DNA of 64,000 nt from Flavobacterium limi (lineage in GTDB: Bacteria > Bacteroidota > Bacteroidia > Flavobacteriales > Flavobacteriaceae). Below, one piece after another: positions 30,056 through 38,440 of the stretch (within the stretch, counting starts at the first letter, position 1; each line of letters starts with the position of its first letter). The DNA is taken from NCBI RefSeq assembly GCF_010645075.1, contig NZ_JAADZV010000002.1, positions 124,001 through 188,000 of the forward strand. The letters are read 5' to 3'. A model generated the notes under the pieces. The model was not told the origin of the DNA, searched no databases, and worked only from the letters and a program-made list of their open reading frames with translations. Both the position numbers and the translations under genes were made by a program.

Positions 30056-31723
30056 TTAATCCCATTCGAAAGAGTGAAGCTGATTATTCAAGTTCCATTT
30101 TTTTGGAAATGGTGTTTCTAACCAGTCTAAAGGCTCGCCAAGTGGTAACTTTTGTGATGCCAGTTTAAAACATTCTCTAATGGCTTGCTTTTGTATTTCA
30201 CCTGTGGCTTCTGTTTGTGCTGAAATAAATAAGGGTGTTCCGCTTTTCGCTACTAATTCCATCCACTGTTTATTTTTATCCCATGGGATTTTTGGAGTTA
30301 GTCCAACACAATCGCTGTCTGCAGCATAGAATGTATTATGATGAATACCTCGAAAAGCCAAAGTATTTACCCCCATCTTTTTAGTGCGCTCCCATTCAGT
30401 CCCTGAAGTATCATCCCCAATTCTGTTTATTTCAAATAAACCTGCGGATAAATGGCTAAAAGTATTACAGCCTATAATATAGGCATTTCCAGCACTTTCT
30501 CTTATGGTTTGGTATAATTGCAAAACAATTTCTGCATTGGTTTTTGATTTGTCATACATGCTCCATACTTCATTAGTCATTTGACCTTCTTTCAACATTT
30601 TGAAACCCCACTTTCCAAAAATATCTGCAGAGGTAAAATCAAATTTTACCAATTCGTATCCCCAATCATTATATAGTTTAAAATAATTTTTTATTTTTTC
30701 TAAATTTTCAGGGATAGTTGGATCCAGCACAGGTTCATTTTCGTATCTTAATGGCAGCATCAATGTTTTTGATGCTTTATAACTTCCACAAAGCGGTCGG
30801 GTCCAAATTCCGGGACGCATTCCAATTGTTTTAATTTTTGACGCCAGTTTACCCATATCTGAGAACAGTGAGCTTGGTGTTTCCATATTATCTCCCCAAC
30901 AAGTATTATCAAGTTTAGCAGGTGCCTTTTGAAACCAACCCGCATCTATAACAGAAAAAGGACGATTTTCCAGACCATCTGCCAGCGGAGCCATCATTTG
31001 TGTATGTTCTAAAATTAATTTTTCAGAATTATTACCATAACTAAAGTACCAGTCATTAATACCATATACGGGGTGTTTTGGCATTCGCGGTTTGCTGCAC
31101 ATCATTTTCATAAACCTTCTTGCAGTTTTGAAACATGACTCTCCTGAACTGTTTTGTATAGTTACAATTTCAGCAGCCTGTAATTTTCTGTCACCTAACA
31201 CTACGCCGCTCCCCCCAGATCTTGTGTCGATAATAAGCCCTAATTTTTTGTTGAGAATTTTCCAGCTGCAAAATGTTTTTGCACCTGTTTTTACACCAAA
31301 ACCTGTAGTAGTTACGCCATTATATTCCATAAAATACCATGGCAAAATTTCAATATCAGATGGACTATGCCATGATATATCGCCGTAAGTTCGTTCCCAG
31401 TGATCATTTAAAACTGAGAACGAACTTTTGTCGGCGGTTTTCCAGTACATTTCGACTGAACTTATATTTACTTTTGGAGCCTGAATTGTAACAGAGATGC
31501 CTGTTTGAGTTTTTTTCAGCTCAACGACGACATCTTTGTATTTCCAGATTTCGTTTCCGGTTCCTGTAAGTTTTACTAATTGATTATTTATGATAGCTGA
31601 TATTTCATCAGGAAAATTGATGAATTGTACTTTATGCTGACCCGGAGCAGCAAATAAAGCATCACTAATCAAACAATAACCTAATGTTAGTCCGGTAGTT
31701 TTAATAAAATTTCTACGATTCAT
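30056..31723 (-). CDS. Alpha-galactosidase-like glycosidase (clan GH-D fold)
   Basis: The start at 31723 gives MNRRNFIKTTGLTLGY, a twin-arginine-like signal. The ATG at 31753 lies upstream of it and is less likely. The 555-residue protein has an N-terminal beta-sandwich and a TIM barrel. YELVKFDFTSADIFGKWG puts D362 at the clan GH-D nucleophile position, and NRIGDDTSG puts D437/D438 at the acid/base. VIDAGWF and GMRPGIWTRPL are also typical of GH27/GH36 barrels. The sequence does not read as a standard alpha-galactosidase, so the subfamily and sugar are uncertain. Alpha-galactose, beta-L-arabinopyranose and alpha-glucuronic acid are possibilities. It sits between DUF4861 and GH28. Confidence 0.7.
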   Translation of the reverse strand: MNRRNFIKTTGLTLGYCLISDALFAAPGQHKVQFINFPDEISAIINNQLVKLTGTGNEIWKYKDVVVELKKTQTGISVTIQAPKVNISSVEMYWKTADKSSFSVLNDHWERTYGDISWHSPSDIEILPWYFMEYNGVTTTGFGVKTGAKTFCSWKILNKKLGLIIDTRSGGSGVVLGDRKLQAAEIVTIQNSSGESCFKTARRFMKMMCSKPRMPKHPVYGINDWYFSYGNNSEKLILEHTQMMAPLADGLENRPFSVIDAGWFQKAPAKLDNTCWGDNMETPSSLFSDMGKLASKIKTIGMRPGIWTRPLCGSYKASKTLMLPLRYENEPVLDPTIPENLEKIKNYFKLYNDWGYELVKFDFTSADIFGKWGFKMLKEGQMTNEVWSMYDKSKTNAEIVLQLYQTIRESAGNAYIIGCNTFSHLSAGLFEINRIGDDTSGTEWERTKKMGVNTLAFRGIHHNTFYAADSDCVGLTPKIPWDKNKQWMELVAKSGTPLFISAQTEATGEIQKQAIRECFKLASQKLPLGEPLDWLETPFPKKWNLNNQLHSFEWD

Positions 31724-31869
31724 TTCTGTTATTTTGGTTCTAAATCTCCTCAAAATAATATAGAAACATCATTTTTGCTTTAAAAATATAAAAGCTCAAA
31801 ATCGTATTTGTAACATCAAAACTTAAACAGGGACTTTTGGGTCATTGTTATAAATTACAGATAATTATA

Positions 31870-32718
31870 CTATTTTATATAAGCTTCTAACTTATCCAGC
31901 GTATTTAATTCTGTTTCTCTTGCACAAGAGGATATAATTTTTGTTTCTAAATGTTTTGTGGGTTTAGAAATTAACAAATATTGTGTTCCATCGTCATCCG
32001 TTTTTACATAATCTTTTGGGTTGTACATGATGGCAGCTCCAACTTCAACAATCTCTGCTGCTACATCTTCAGGATGTTTTCCCCATACAGCAATGTAATT
32101 AGCTCCTTTTTTAGTTTGGAAATCTTTAAAATAATTTACTCCGGTAACAAATTGTACTTTCTCTCCTTTTAAGCTAAAAGCTTCAACTTTAGCTTCACGT
32201 TTCCCTGAAAATACAGTAACACGAACTAAAATATCTACTTTTTTTCCTTTGTAAGGCACACCTCTTGAGATCATCTCCATCCATGAAGTCGTCTCTGTTT
32301 TTCCAACTCTGGCCAAACGGTTTGTTACCGGATTCAACGGAACTACTTTTTCACCATCCCACAGTTTTACTCCTCCTAAACCGCTGGTTGCTGCAACTTT
32401 ATAATAATCAGCTCCCCATCCTTCTTTTTGCTGTTCCGGAGTTGGATACCAATTTGCTTTTCTTAGCTCTAAACCTGCTTTTGCCTTATTATAAACATCA
32501 ATAGCTACTTTATCACTAAAATAGATTCTCAATGCCATCCACTCATTTTCGATTGCAGGACCATGATGTCCGATTGTTTTGTACAAATCCCCTGATTCTG
32601 AACCTATGTCTGTCAAATACGTTATTTTATCGGACTTCATATACAAACTGGTGTCTGTATTATTTTGTGCCAAACAAGTAAAACCAAACAGCAAAGTGGC
32701 AATAAATGATAATTTCAT
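31870..32718 (-). CDS. DUF4861 family exported protein
   Basis: The protein has 282 residues with a signal peptide ending CLAQ. The segments GHHGPAIENEWMALRIYF and YNKAKAGLELRKANWYPT belong to the DUF4861 family of beta-rich proteins, which recur in Bacteroidota polysaccharide loci next to lyases and uronic-acid enzymes. A full-length member is often longer, about 400 residues; this one looks short but starts with a proper signal and ends cleanly. No catalytic residues can be assigned. It lies 82 bp after the lyase-like gene. A role in acting on an acidic sugar is a guess from context. Confidence 0.7.
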   Translation of the reverse strand: MKLSFIATLLFGFTCLAQNNTDTSLYMKSDKITYLTDIGSESGDLYKTIGHHGPAIENEWMALRIYFSDKVAIDVYNKAKAGLELRKANWYPTPEQQKEGWGADYYKVAATSGLGGVKLWDGEKVVPLNPVTNRLARVGKTETTSWMEMISRGVPYKGKKVDILVRVTVFSGKREAKVEAFSLKGEKVQFVTGVNYFKDFQTKKGANYIAVWGKHPEDVAAEIVEVGAAIMYNPKDYVKTDDDGTQYLLISKPTKHLETKIISSCARETELNTLDKLEAYIK

Positions 32719-32800
32719 AATTTCAATTATTTATAAGATTAATTTAATTTCCGTAAAAATAAAACAACCTTTCAATACTACCGCTACATTTTTTATAATA

Positions 32801-34597
32801 TTAAGAAATTATCATTTTATGATGGAAAGGCGTAAATCCGGTAATGTAAACATGTTCTCCAGAGGTTCTCAAACTTCCCTGATGATATGTGTATTCTTCG
32901 CTGTCCAGATTTTCTGTGTTGAGATGTTCTGCTTTTCCCGGGCCAAATTGTATCTTATCTGATCCCATTGAAAGTGTTCCTAATTCAGATTTGAGAAAAT
33001 AATTCTTTTTTTCATCCAATGTGGCTCCGGTTATATTGCTTCCTTCTTTAAAACACATTTCAATGGTTACTTCAACATTGGGCGGTCCAACTACTTTAAA
33101 ATCTAAACTAAGCGTTCCATTGTTTTCTGTGATTTCAATTATTGTTGTTTGTTTTTTAACGTTGCTTTTTACTCGCGAATCAAAATCCATTTTATTCCAA
33201 AATCGTCCATCCTGAGATTCTGATAATTTGTAATCTCCATCCGGTTTACGAAATTCTTCTGCAAGTGGCTGGTAATAATCGGCTTCTTTGGTTTCTTTTA
33301 AAATGTATTTGTTTCCTTCTTTCTCAATCCCTTCACTACTAAAATAGCCCATTCTGAAAAATGAAGTAGAAAGCCGCATATATTTCAATATTGCTTCCCC
33401 TTTTCGGTACATCAAAAAATTAGGATTCGAAGATCGTCCTGAAACAATCATTACCGGATGGTCGTTGCCGCCAAATAAAGTTATGGAAGTTTTGCCACGT
33501 CTGATTCTTGCCAAATTTGAAACCGCAAAAAACTTCTCGAAATCATCCGGCACTGAAGCTTTTACGGAAATCTGTTTCTGAAGTTCCTCGTTTTCCATAA
33601 AATGCACTAAAGATCCGGAGAGAATACTGTTTTCAAATTCAGGCAGTTTTTCGATTGCATTCACCATATATGCAAACATTGGATTTTTAGTCACGACAGC
33701 CATATAGCGGTATTGCAAATAGAAATTGGTAACTTTTAAATTCATAAACTGATCCTGTCTTTTTGAATCTACGGTAACCATATCACCGTTGGGCTCTGTA
33801 TAATAAAAATAAGTCTTCAGGTTTTTATTTACGATATCAAGTAATTGAGGCCTGTTTAATAACCTGGCCATCGTTATCAGGGCTTTGTCAATAACAGCCG
33901 AATAAATACCGCTCCGTTCCGCATAATGCCCGTCTTCATTCATATAAATTCCTTCTGCCAGCCATTCGTCAATTCTTTTTACATATTTCGTCGCAGGATA
34001 AAGAGAATTTATACTTGCTAAAGCCGCACAAACGACCCACCTGTGATTCGGTGTATGAACACCTCCCGTAACCATCGCTTCACCTGCATTCAAAATAAAC
34101 TTTTTCAGTTTGTCTTTTAGCCCTTGCAAACTTTCTTGTTTATTGTGTTTTAAAATTGCTGCTGCCGGACAAATATACTCTAAAATAAAAGCGGTATCCG
34201 GAGGAGATTGTCGGTTTCCGCCCGCATCCAGAGTCCCGTCGCTGTATTGTTCTTTCAGTAAAATATCCATAGCCTGATTCAGTTTATCTGCTAAAATTTC
34301 AGATTTATAAAATTCTGACTTCGGATGGCATACAGAAGCTGTCAGTGCAGTTACAGAACCTGCTATACCACGAAAACTGCTCAATTTAACGGCAGAATCC
34401 GTGACCGTTTTATTTAATATACTTTTGACTTTGGCATCATTGCTATCAATAAGTTTTTTTATTAATTCAGAATCTTCTTTTGTAATACTGTTGCCTGAAA
34501 AAATATCATTTGCAAAAACAATATTACTCATTAAGGCGCCAGTCAGGGAAAGTCCTCCCAGCCTGATAAATTCTCCGCGGCTCATTTGGTTTTTCAT
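32801..34597 (-). CDS. Heparinase II/III-like polysaccharide lyase candidate
   Basis: The protein has 598 residues with an N-terminal signal (FIRLGGLSLTGALMSNIVFA). An alpha/alpha-toroid spans about 40-320, with TPNHRWVVCAALAS and EDGHYAERSGIYSAVIDKAL. The Asn-His pair and the Tyr match the positions used by heparinase II/III-type lyases. A C-terminal beta-sandwich follows (about 330-598). I could not name the lyase family with certainty; PL33 or an unclassified relative fits the motif pattern. Such enzymes cleave next to uronic acids by beta-elimination. It follows the ROK kinase gene by 43 bp. A hydrolase with the same fold is the alternative. Confidence 0.6.
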   Translation of the reverse strand: MKNQMSRGEFIRLGGLSLTGALMSNIVFANDIFSGNSITKEDSELIKKLIDSNDAKVKSILNKTVTDSAVKLSSFRGIAGSVTALTASVCHPKSEFYKSEILADKLNQAMDILLKEQYSDGTLDAGGNRQSPPDTAFILEYICPAAAILKHNKQESLQGLKDKLKKFILNAGEAMVTGGVHTPNHRWVVCAALASINSLYPATKYVKRIDEWLAEGIYMNEDGHYAERSGIYSAVIDKALITMARLLNRPQLLDIVNKNLKTYFYYTEPNGDMVTVDSKRQDQFMNLKVTNFYLQYRYMAVVTKNPMFAYMVNAIEKLPEFENSILSGSLVHFMENEELQKQISVKASVPDDFEKFFAVSNLARIRRGKTSITLFGGNDHPVMIVSGRSSNPNFLMYRKGEAILKYMRLSTSFFRMGYFSSEGIEKEGNKYILKETKEADYYQPLAEEFRKPDGDYKLSESQDGRFWNKMDFDSRVKSNVKKQTTIIEITENNGTLSLDFKVVGPPNVEVTIEMCFKEGSNITGATLDEKKNYFLKSELGTLSMGSDKIQFGPGKAEHLNTENLDSEEYTYHQGSLRTSGEHVYITGFTPFHHKMIIS

Positions 34598-34640
34598 ATT
34601 GTTTTTTTTATGATTTAACTTATAAGATGTTTCTGAATGA

Positions 34641-35546
34641 CTATTCTAAACCATAAATACTGCTTGCAGCTCCGAGCAATGCAGCATTTTCATTATCCGC
34701 AGAAATCTGAATTGAAACTTCACAATTTGCTTCTTTAATCTTTTTTTGAAAAGCAGGAAGAAAGAAAGAATTAGAATTCGCTATTTTTCCCCCAATAATA
34801 AAATGTTCAACAGAAAACTTTTTAAACAGCGGAATCACAATTTCAGCCAGGTCTTCACCTAATTCCTGAAAAGCTTTCAGTGCTTTTTCATCGCCGGATA
34901 TTGCCAGATTATAAAGTTCCAATCCGTTTTCGAGCTGGATTTTACTTAAATTGTAATATTTAGACAGTAATCCTCTCAGTGAAACGTAATCTTCAGCCAT
35001 GCCGTTTTTAAAAGGTAAATTCCATATTTCACCGTCCGTTGGCACCAAATCTCCGGAATTGACAGACCTGCCTTTATCAATAAAGCATGAACCTAAACCT
35101 GTTCCTAATGTAACTGCCATTACCTTTTTAGAGAGATTCTCTTTATGTTTGTAAACTTCACCCTTGCCAAAACAAGTAGCGTCATTTTCAAAAAAAACAT
35201 TAAAATCTGCTGACAGACTAAGTCTTTCTCTTATTAAGTCACTAACATTTAATCCGTAAAAATTCTCATATTTTGCCTGTCCTTTAATCATCGAAATACC
35301 ATTTTCATAATCGAATGGTCCCGGTATACAAACCGTAATTCCGTTTATTTTTTTTATTGCTGAGTTTTCTAAAGAAAGCCGAATCGATTTCTCCCAAAAA
35401 TCCATAACCTGATTTACGGGTAAATTAGAATCAAAACTTTCTTTATGGACAGAAGAATCTAAAACTTTCATATTTGTAACATCGATGACAGCAGAAGTAA
35501 TATGTGTTCCTCCTACATCCATACCGATAGCATATTTTTTTTCCAT
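34641..35546 (-). CDS. ROK family sugar kinase
   Basis: The protein has 301 residues, the normal ROK kinase length. GMDVGGTHITSAVID is the ATP phosphate-binding motif and FFENDATCFGKGE contains the catalytic aspartate. The zinc-binding CxCGxxGCxE signature of many ROK proteins is absent; the corresponding region reads GDLVPTDGEIWNLPF. There is no DNA-binding domain, so it is a kinase and not a NagC-type repressor. A hexose such as glucose, mannose or N-acetylated sugar is likely. Its position after two GH92 alpha-mannosidases favours mannose or a hexosamine. It acts in the cytoplasm. Confidence 0.85.
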   Translation of the reverse strand: MEKKYAIGMDVGGTHITSAVIDVTNMKVLDSSVHKESFDSNLPVNQVMDFWEKSIRLSLENSAIKKINGITVCIPGPFDYENGISMIKGQAKYENFYGLNVSDLIRERLSLSADFNVFFENDATCFGKGEVYKHKENLSKKVMAVTLGTGLGSCFIDKGRSVNSGDLVPTDGEIWNLPFKNGMAEDYVSLRGLLSKYYNLSKIQLENGLELYNLAISGDEKALKAFQELGEDLAEIVIPLFKKFSVEHFIIGGKIANSNSFFLPAFQKKIKEANCEVSIQISADNENAALLGAASSIYGLE

Positions 35547-35587
35547 TTTGTATCTTATATTACGCTCCTATTATTTTTTTACAACGA

Positions 35588-36154
35588 TTATTTATCAACA
35601 ATTTTTACTAATGTCCAGTTGATTCCCAGCGGATTTTTGGTTATTTTACAGATTAAAGGAAATTCAGGATTTTTAATGATCCACATTTCTGTTTCATCAA
35701 TCTGGGCGATTACATGCAGCGCATCAACTTGTTTTCCTTCAATGGCAACTGTATTTTTATCCGTATTTTGATCCAAGATGTAAGTCGTATTGTTATAAAT
35801 AAACCTGTTGTTTTTTACTAAATCCTGATAGGCTGATTGCGAAATCATAAAAAAAGTTTCGTTTGTTTTCAGATTTAAAACCGGAGCATATTCTCCCTGA
35901 TTATAACTTAAGGCATTACCGTTTTTCAAGGCTTCAGATTTAGTTACAATGTTGCTGTTTACATCTCTGGTATCCAGATTAAATACAAGTGCTTCAGCCG
36001 TTATTTTTGAAGTCAGCGTCAATGCTCTTGTCTGACCGTGAAGTTTACAGACATAATGCAGCTGTGTATTGTTTTTAATTGTAGGAACAAAACTTTGTGC
36101 TGACGCCATTTGAAATATTCCACAAAAAAGGACTGCTAAAATTATATTTTTCAT
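35588..36154 (-). CDS. Small exported protein of unknown function
   Basis: The protein has 188 residues with a clear signal peptide (MKNIILAVLFCGIFQMASAQ). The mature part looks all-beta, with regularly spaced alternating hydrophobic stretches (LHYVCKLHG, LTLTSKIT, TTYILDQN, ALHVIAQI). I recognise no family or catalytic motif. It is embedded in the glycan unit, 6 bp after the first-listed GH92 gene and 41 bp before the ROK kinase gene, so it is co-transcribed. A glycan-binding or accessory role is possible but only from context. Confidence 0.6.
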   Translation of the reverse strand: MKNIILAVLFCGIFQMASAQSFVPTIKNNTQLHYVCKLHGQTRALTLTSKITAEALVFNLDTRDVNSNIVTKSEALKNGNALSYNQGEYAPVLNLKTNETFFMISQSAYQDLVKNNRFIYNNTTYILDQNTDKNTVAIEGKQVDALHVIAQIDETEMWIIKNPEFPLICKITKNPLGINWTLVKIVDK

Positions 36155-36160
36155 GATTGC

Positions 36161-38440
36161 TTATTTTTTTGGTGGCAAAATAGTTGTTCCCCAGGCAGAC
36201 GGTTTTGAATCCATTTCAAAAATCAGTTCACCTCCTTTAACAATATCATCGTGCGAAATCCAGGCTTTGTTATAAGGTTGTCCGTTTAAAAAAGCGGTTT
36301 TGATGTATTTGTTCTTTTCGCTCATTTTTTTAGTTGAGATCTTAAACTTTTTACCTTCTTCCAATTGTAAACTGATCTCTTTTATCAACGGTGTATTCAG
36401 TAAATAATAAGGCTGGCCGGCATTTGGATACAATCCCATCATGTGAAAAGCCAGCCAGGAAGACATAGCTCCCGAATCGTCATTTCCCGGTAAACCTTCG
36501 TGCGAGGTATTGAAATTATCTTTTATAATCGTTCTGATTCTGTCACTGCTCAAATACGGTTTTCCGATCCAGTGGTACATTGTAGGTGCTAAAAAAGAAG
36601 GTTCATTCGAAACATCGTATAATTTTGTATCAAAAAAAGTATCCAGTCTGTTTTTGAAAGCTGCTTCACCGCCTGATCTGCGAATAACTTCAGGAAGATC
36701 ATGCGGAACACTTAAGGAATATTCCCAGGAGGTTCCTTCATAAAAGAATACGCACCAATGACAAACATACCAAGGCGATTCTGTAATTACCGGTGTATAT
36801 TTATAAGTTGGTTTCTGAATTTTTGATTCCCCAAAAACAACTTCGTCCAGCCAGTTTCCGTTAGCATCTTTAGGCATAATAAAGCCTTTTGAACCGTTGT
36901 TTTCATAATCGGAACGCCATAAATTTTGCCAGTTATCCGCCTGTTTGATATACTGATTGTAGATTTCGGTATGATTTAAACCTTTCGCAACTGTCGCAAT
37001 ATTATAATCATTGTAGGCATAATCTATAGTACGGTTTCCTGCACGATCTGTACCAAACGGCACATAACCTAAGCGCAAATAATCCAATAAACCGCCTCTT
37101 CCTTCTCTTTCTTCATTCCCACCGGGCGGTATTGTAGCATCTTTAAGCATTGCTTTTAATGCTAATTCATAATCTATTCCTTTTAAGTTTTTTACAAAAG
37201 CATCAGCAAGGACAGTTTCGGCATTCGAACCTCCTTGCGTTCTGCCGTTATCGTTTCCGCTTCTACCCTCTGGTAAGTAACCGTCATGCTTGTAGATATT
37301 CAGCATTGCATTGACAATTTCTACCTGGCGCTTAGAATCAATTAATGTAATCAGTGGACTGGAGCTTCTGAACGTATCCCAGATACAATAAAAATCATCA
37401 TAATACGGTTCGGCATTGGTCCATAATGGATTTTCTCCGGTTCGGTCAACAGGCATGATCATGGTGTGATACAAACCTGTGTAAAACATCTTTTTGTATT
37501 CTGCAGAAGTATCAGAAGAAAGCTGAATTCTACTTAACAGCTGCTCCCATTTATTTTCTAAGGATGCTAAAACCGTGTTGAAATTCCAATGCGGAATTTC
37601 GGTTTCAATATTATTTTTTGCTTTTAATTCGCTCAGAAATGAAATTCCAATTTTGACATTAAGTTCCTGTTTCCCGTCTTTTCCAAATGAAACCAAAGCT
37701 GCTGTTTTTTTACCCGAATCAAACTGAGCCGGTTGATTGCTGTAAAATTTGCCATCTTTCCATGTAACATATTTTGCAATCGGCTGGTCAAAAGTCGCCC
37801 AAAAGTAAACCGTGTAGGCACGTCCGTTATTCCATCCGCCTCTGATTCTGCTGTATCCTCTCACTTCTGTATCTGAAACAATTTCGATTTGAGAACCTAC
37901 AAATTGTTGTGCTTCCCTGGCATTGGGTTCAGGTGATTCTCCCAGAAAAAATCCCGGGTCAATCTTTAAATCTTTTGTTGTGTTTTTTGGATAAGTTATT
38001 CTGTAAAATGAAACCTTTTCAGCTGTTGTGATTTCAGTTTTAATCTGATTTTCTTTGAAAATCGTTTCGTAATAACCCAGTTTTACATTTTCTTCGGCCC
38101 TGTGAGAACTTTGATCCAATTTATTCAAAGCGCCTGAAAAAGGCATAATCTGAATGTTTCCGTATTTAGGTCCACCGCCAGTGCCGCTCACATGAACCTG
38201 ACTAAATCCGGTAACTTCTTTTGGCAATGGGAGCCAGCCACTGTTTGGACTTACCGTACAATCAGGACTAGGTTTAACCATTCCGTATGGACATGAAGGT
38301 CCTATAAAAACACGGCCTACCCCTTCCGAACCAATCATCGGATCGACATAATTATGAACTGCTGTCTGGGCATAATTTGCTGATGTGAAGAATAATGATA
38401 TTCCTAAAAAAATAATAGTTTTAGATATTTTCATTGCCAT
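36161..38440 (-). CDS. GH92 exo-alpha-mannosidase
   Basis: The protein has 759 residues with a signal peptide ending NYAQ. The N-terminal beta-sandwich starts YVDPMIGSEGVGRVFIGPSC and has the VHVSGTGGGPKYGN segment. The (alpha/alpha)6 domain holds FYEGTSWEYSLSVPHD, with the Glu used as general acid in the family, and GNDDSGAMSSWLAF, with the calcium- and base-related acidic residues. GH92 enzymes are calcium-dependent inverting exo-alpha-mannosidases. Its start overlaps the stop of the upstream GH92 gene by one base; a second ATG two codons later (38434) is possible. The linkage cannot be read directly. Confidence 0.93.
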   Translation of the reverse strand: MAMKISKTIIFLGISLFFTSANYAQTAVHNYVDPMIGSEGVGRVFIGPSCPYGMVKPSPDCTVSPNSGWLPLPKEVTGFSQVHVSGTGGGPKYGNIQIMPFSGALNKLDQSSHRAEENVKLGYYETIFKENQIKTEITTAEKVSFYRITYPKNTTKDLKIDPGFFLGESPEPNAREAQQFVGSQIEIVSDTEVRGYSRIRGGWNNGRAYTVYFWATFDQPIAKYVTWKDGKFYSNQPAQFDSGKKTAALVSFGKDGKQELNVKIGISFLSELKAKNNIETEIPHWNFNTVLASLENKWEQLLSRIQLSSDTSAEYKKMFYTGLYHTMIMPVDRTGENPLWTNAEPYYDDFYCIWDTFRSSSPLITLIDSKRQVEIVNAMLNIYKHDGYLPEGRSGNDNGRTQGGSNAETVLADAFVKNLKGIDYELALKAMLKDATIPPGGNEEREGRGGLLDYLRLGYVPFGTDRAGNRTIDYAYNDYNIATVAKGLNHTEIYNQYIKQADNWQNLWRSDYENNGSKGFIMPKDANGNWLDEVVFGESKIQKPTYKYTPVITESPWYVCHWCVFFYEGTSWEYSLSVPHDLPEVIRRSGGEAAFKNRLDTFFDTKLYDVSNEPSFLAPTMYHWIGKPYLSSDRIRTIIKDNFNTSHEGLPGNDDSGAMSSWLAFHMMGLYPNAGQPYYLLNTPLIKEISLQLEEGKKFKISTKKMSEKNKYIKTAFLNGQPYNKAWISHDDIVKGGELIFEMDSKPSAWGTTILPPKK

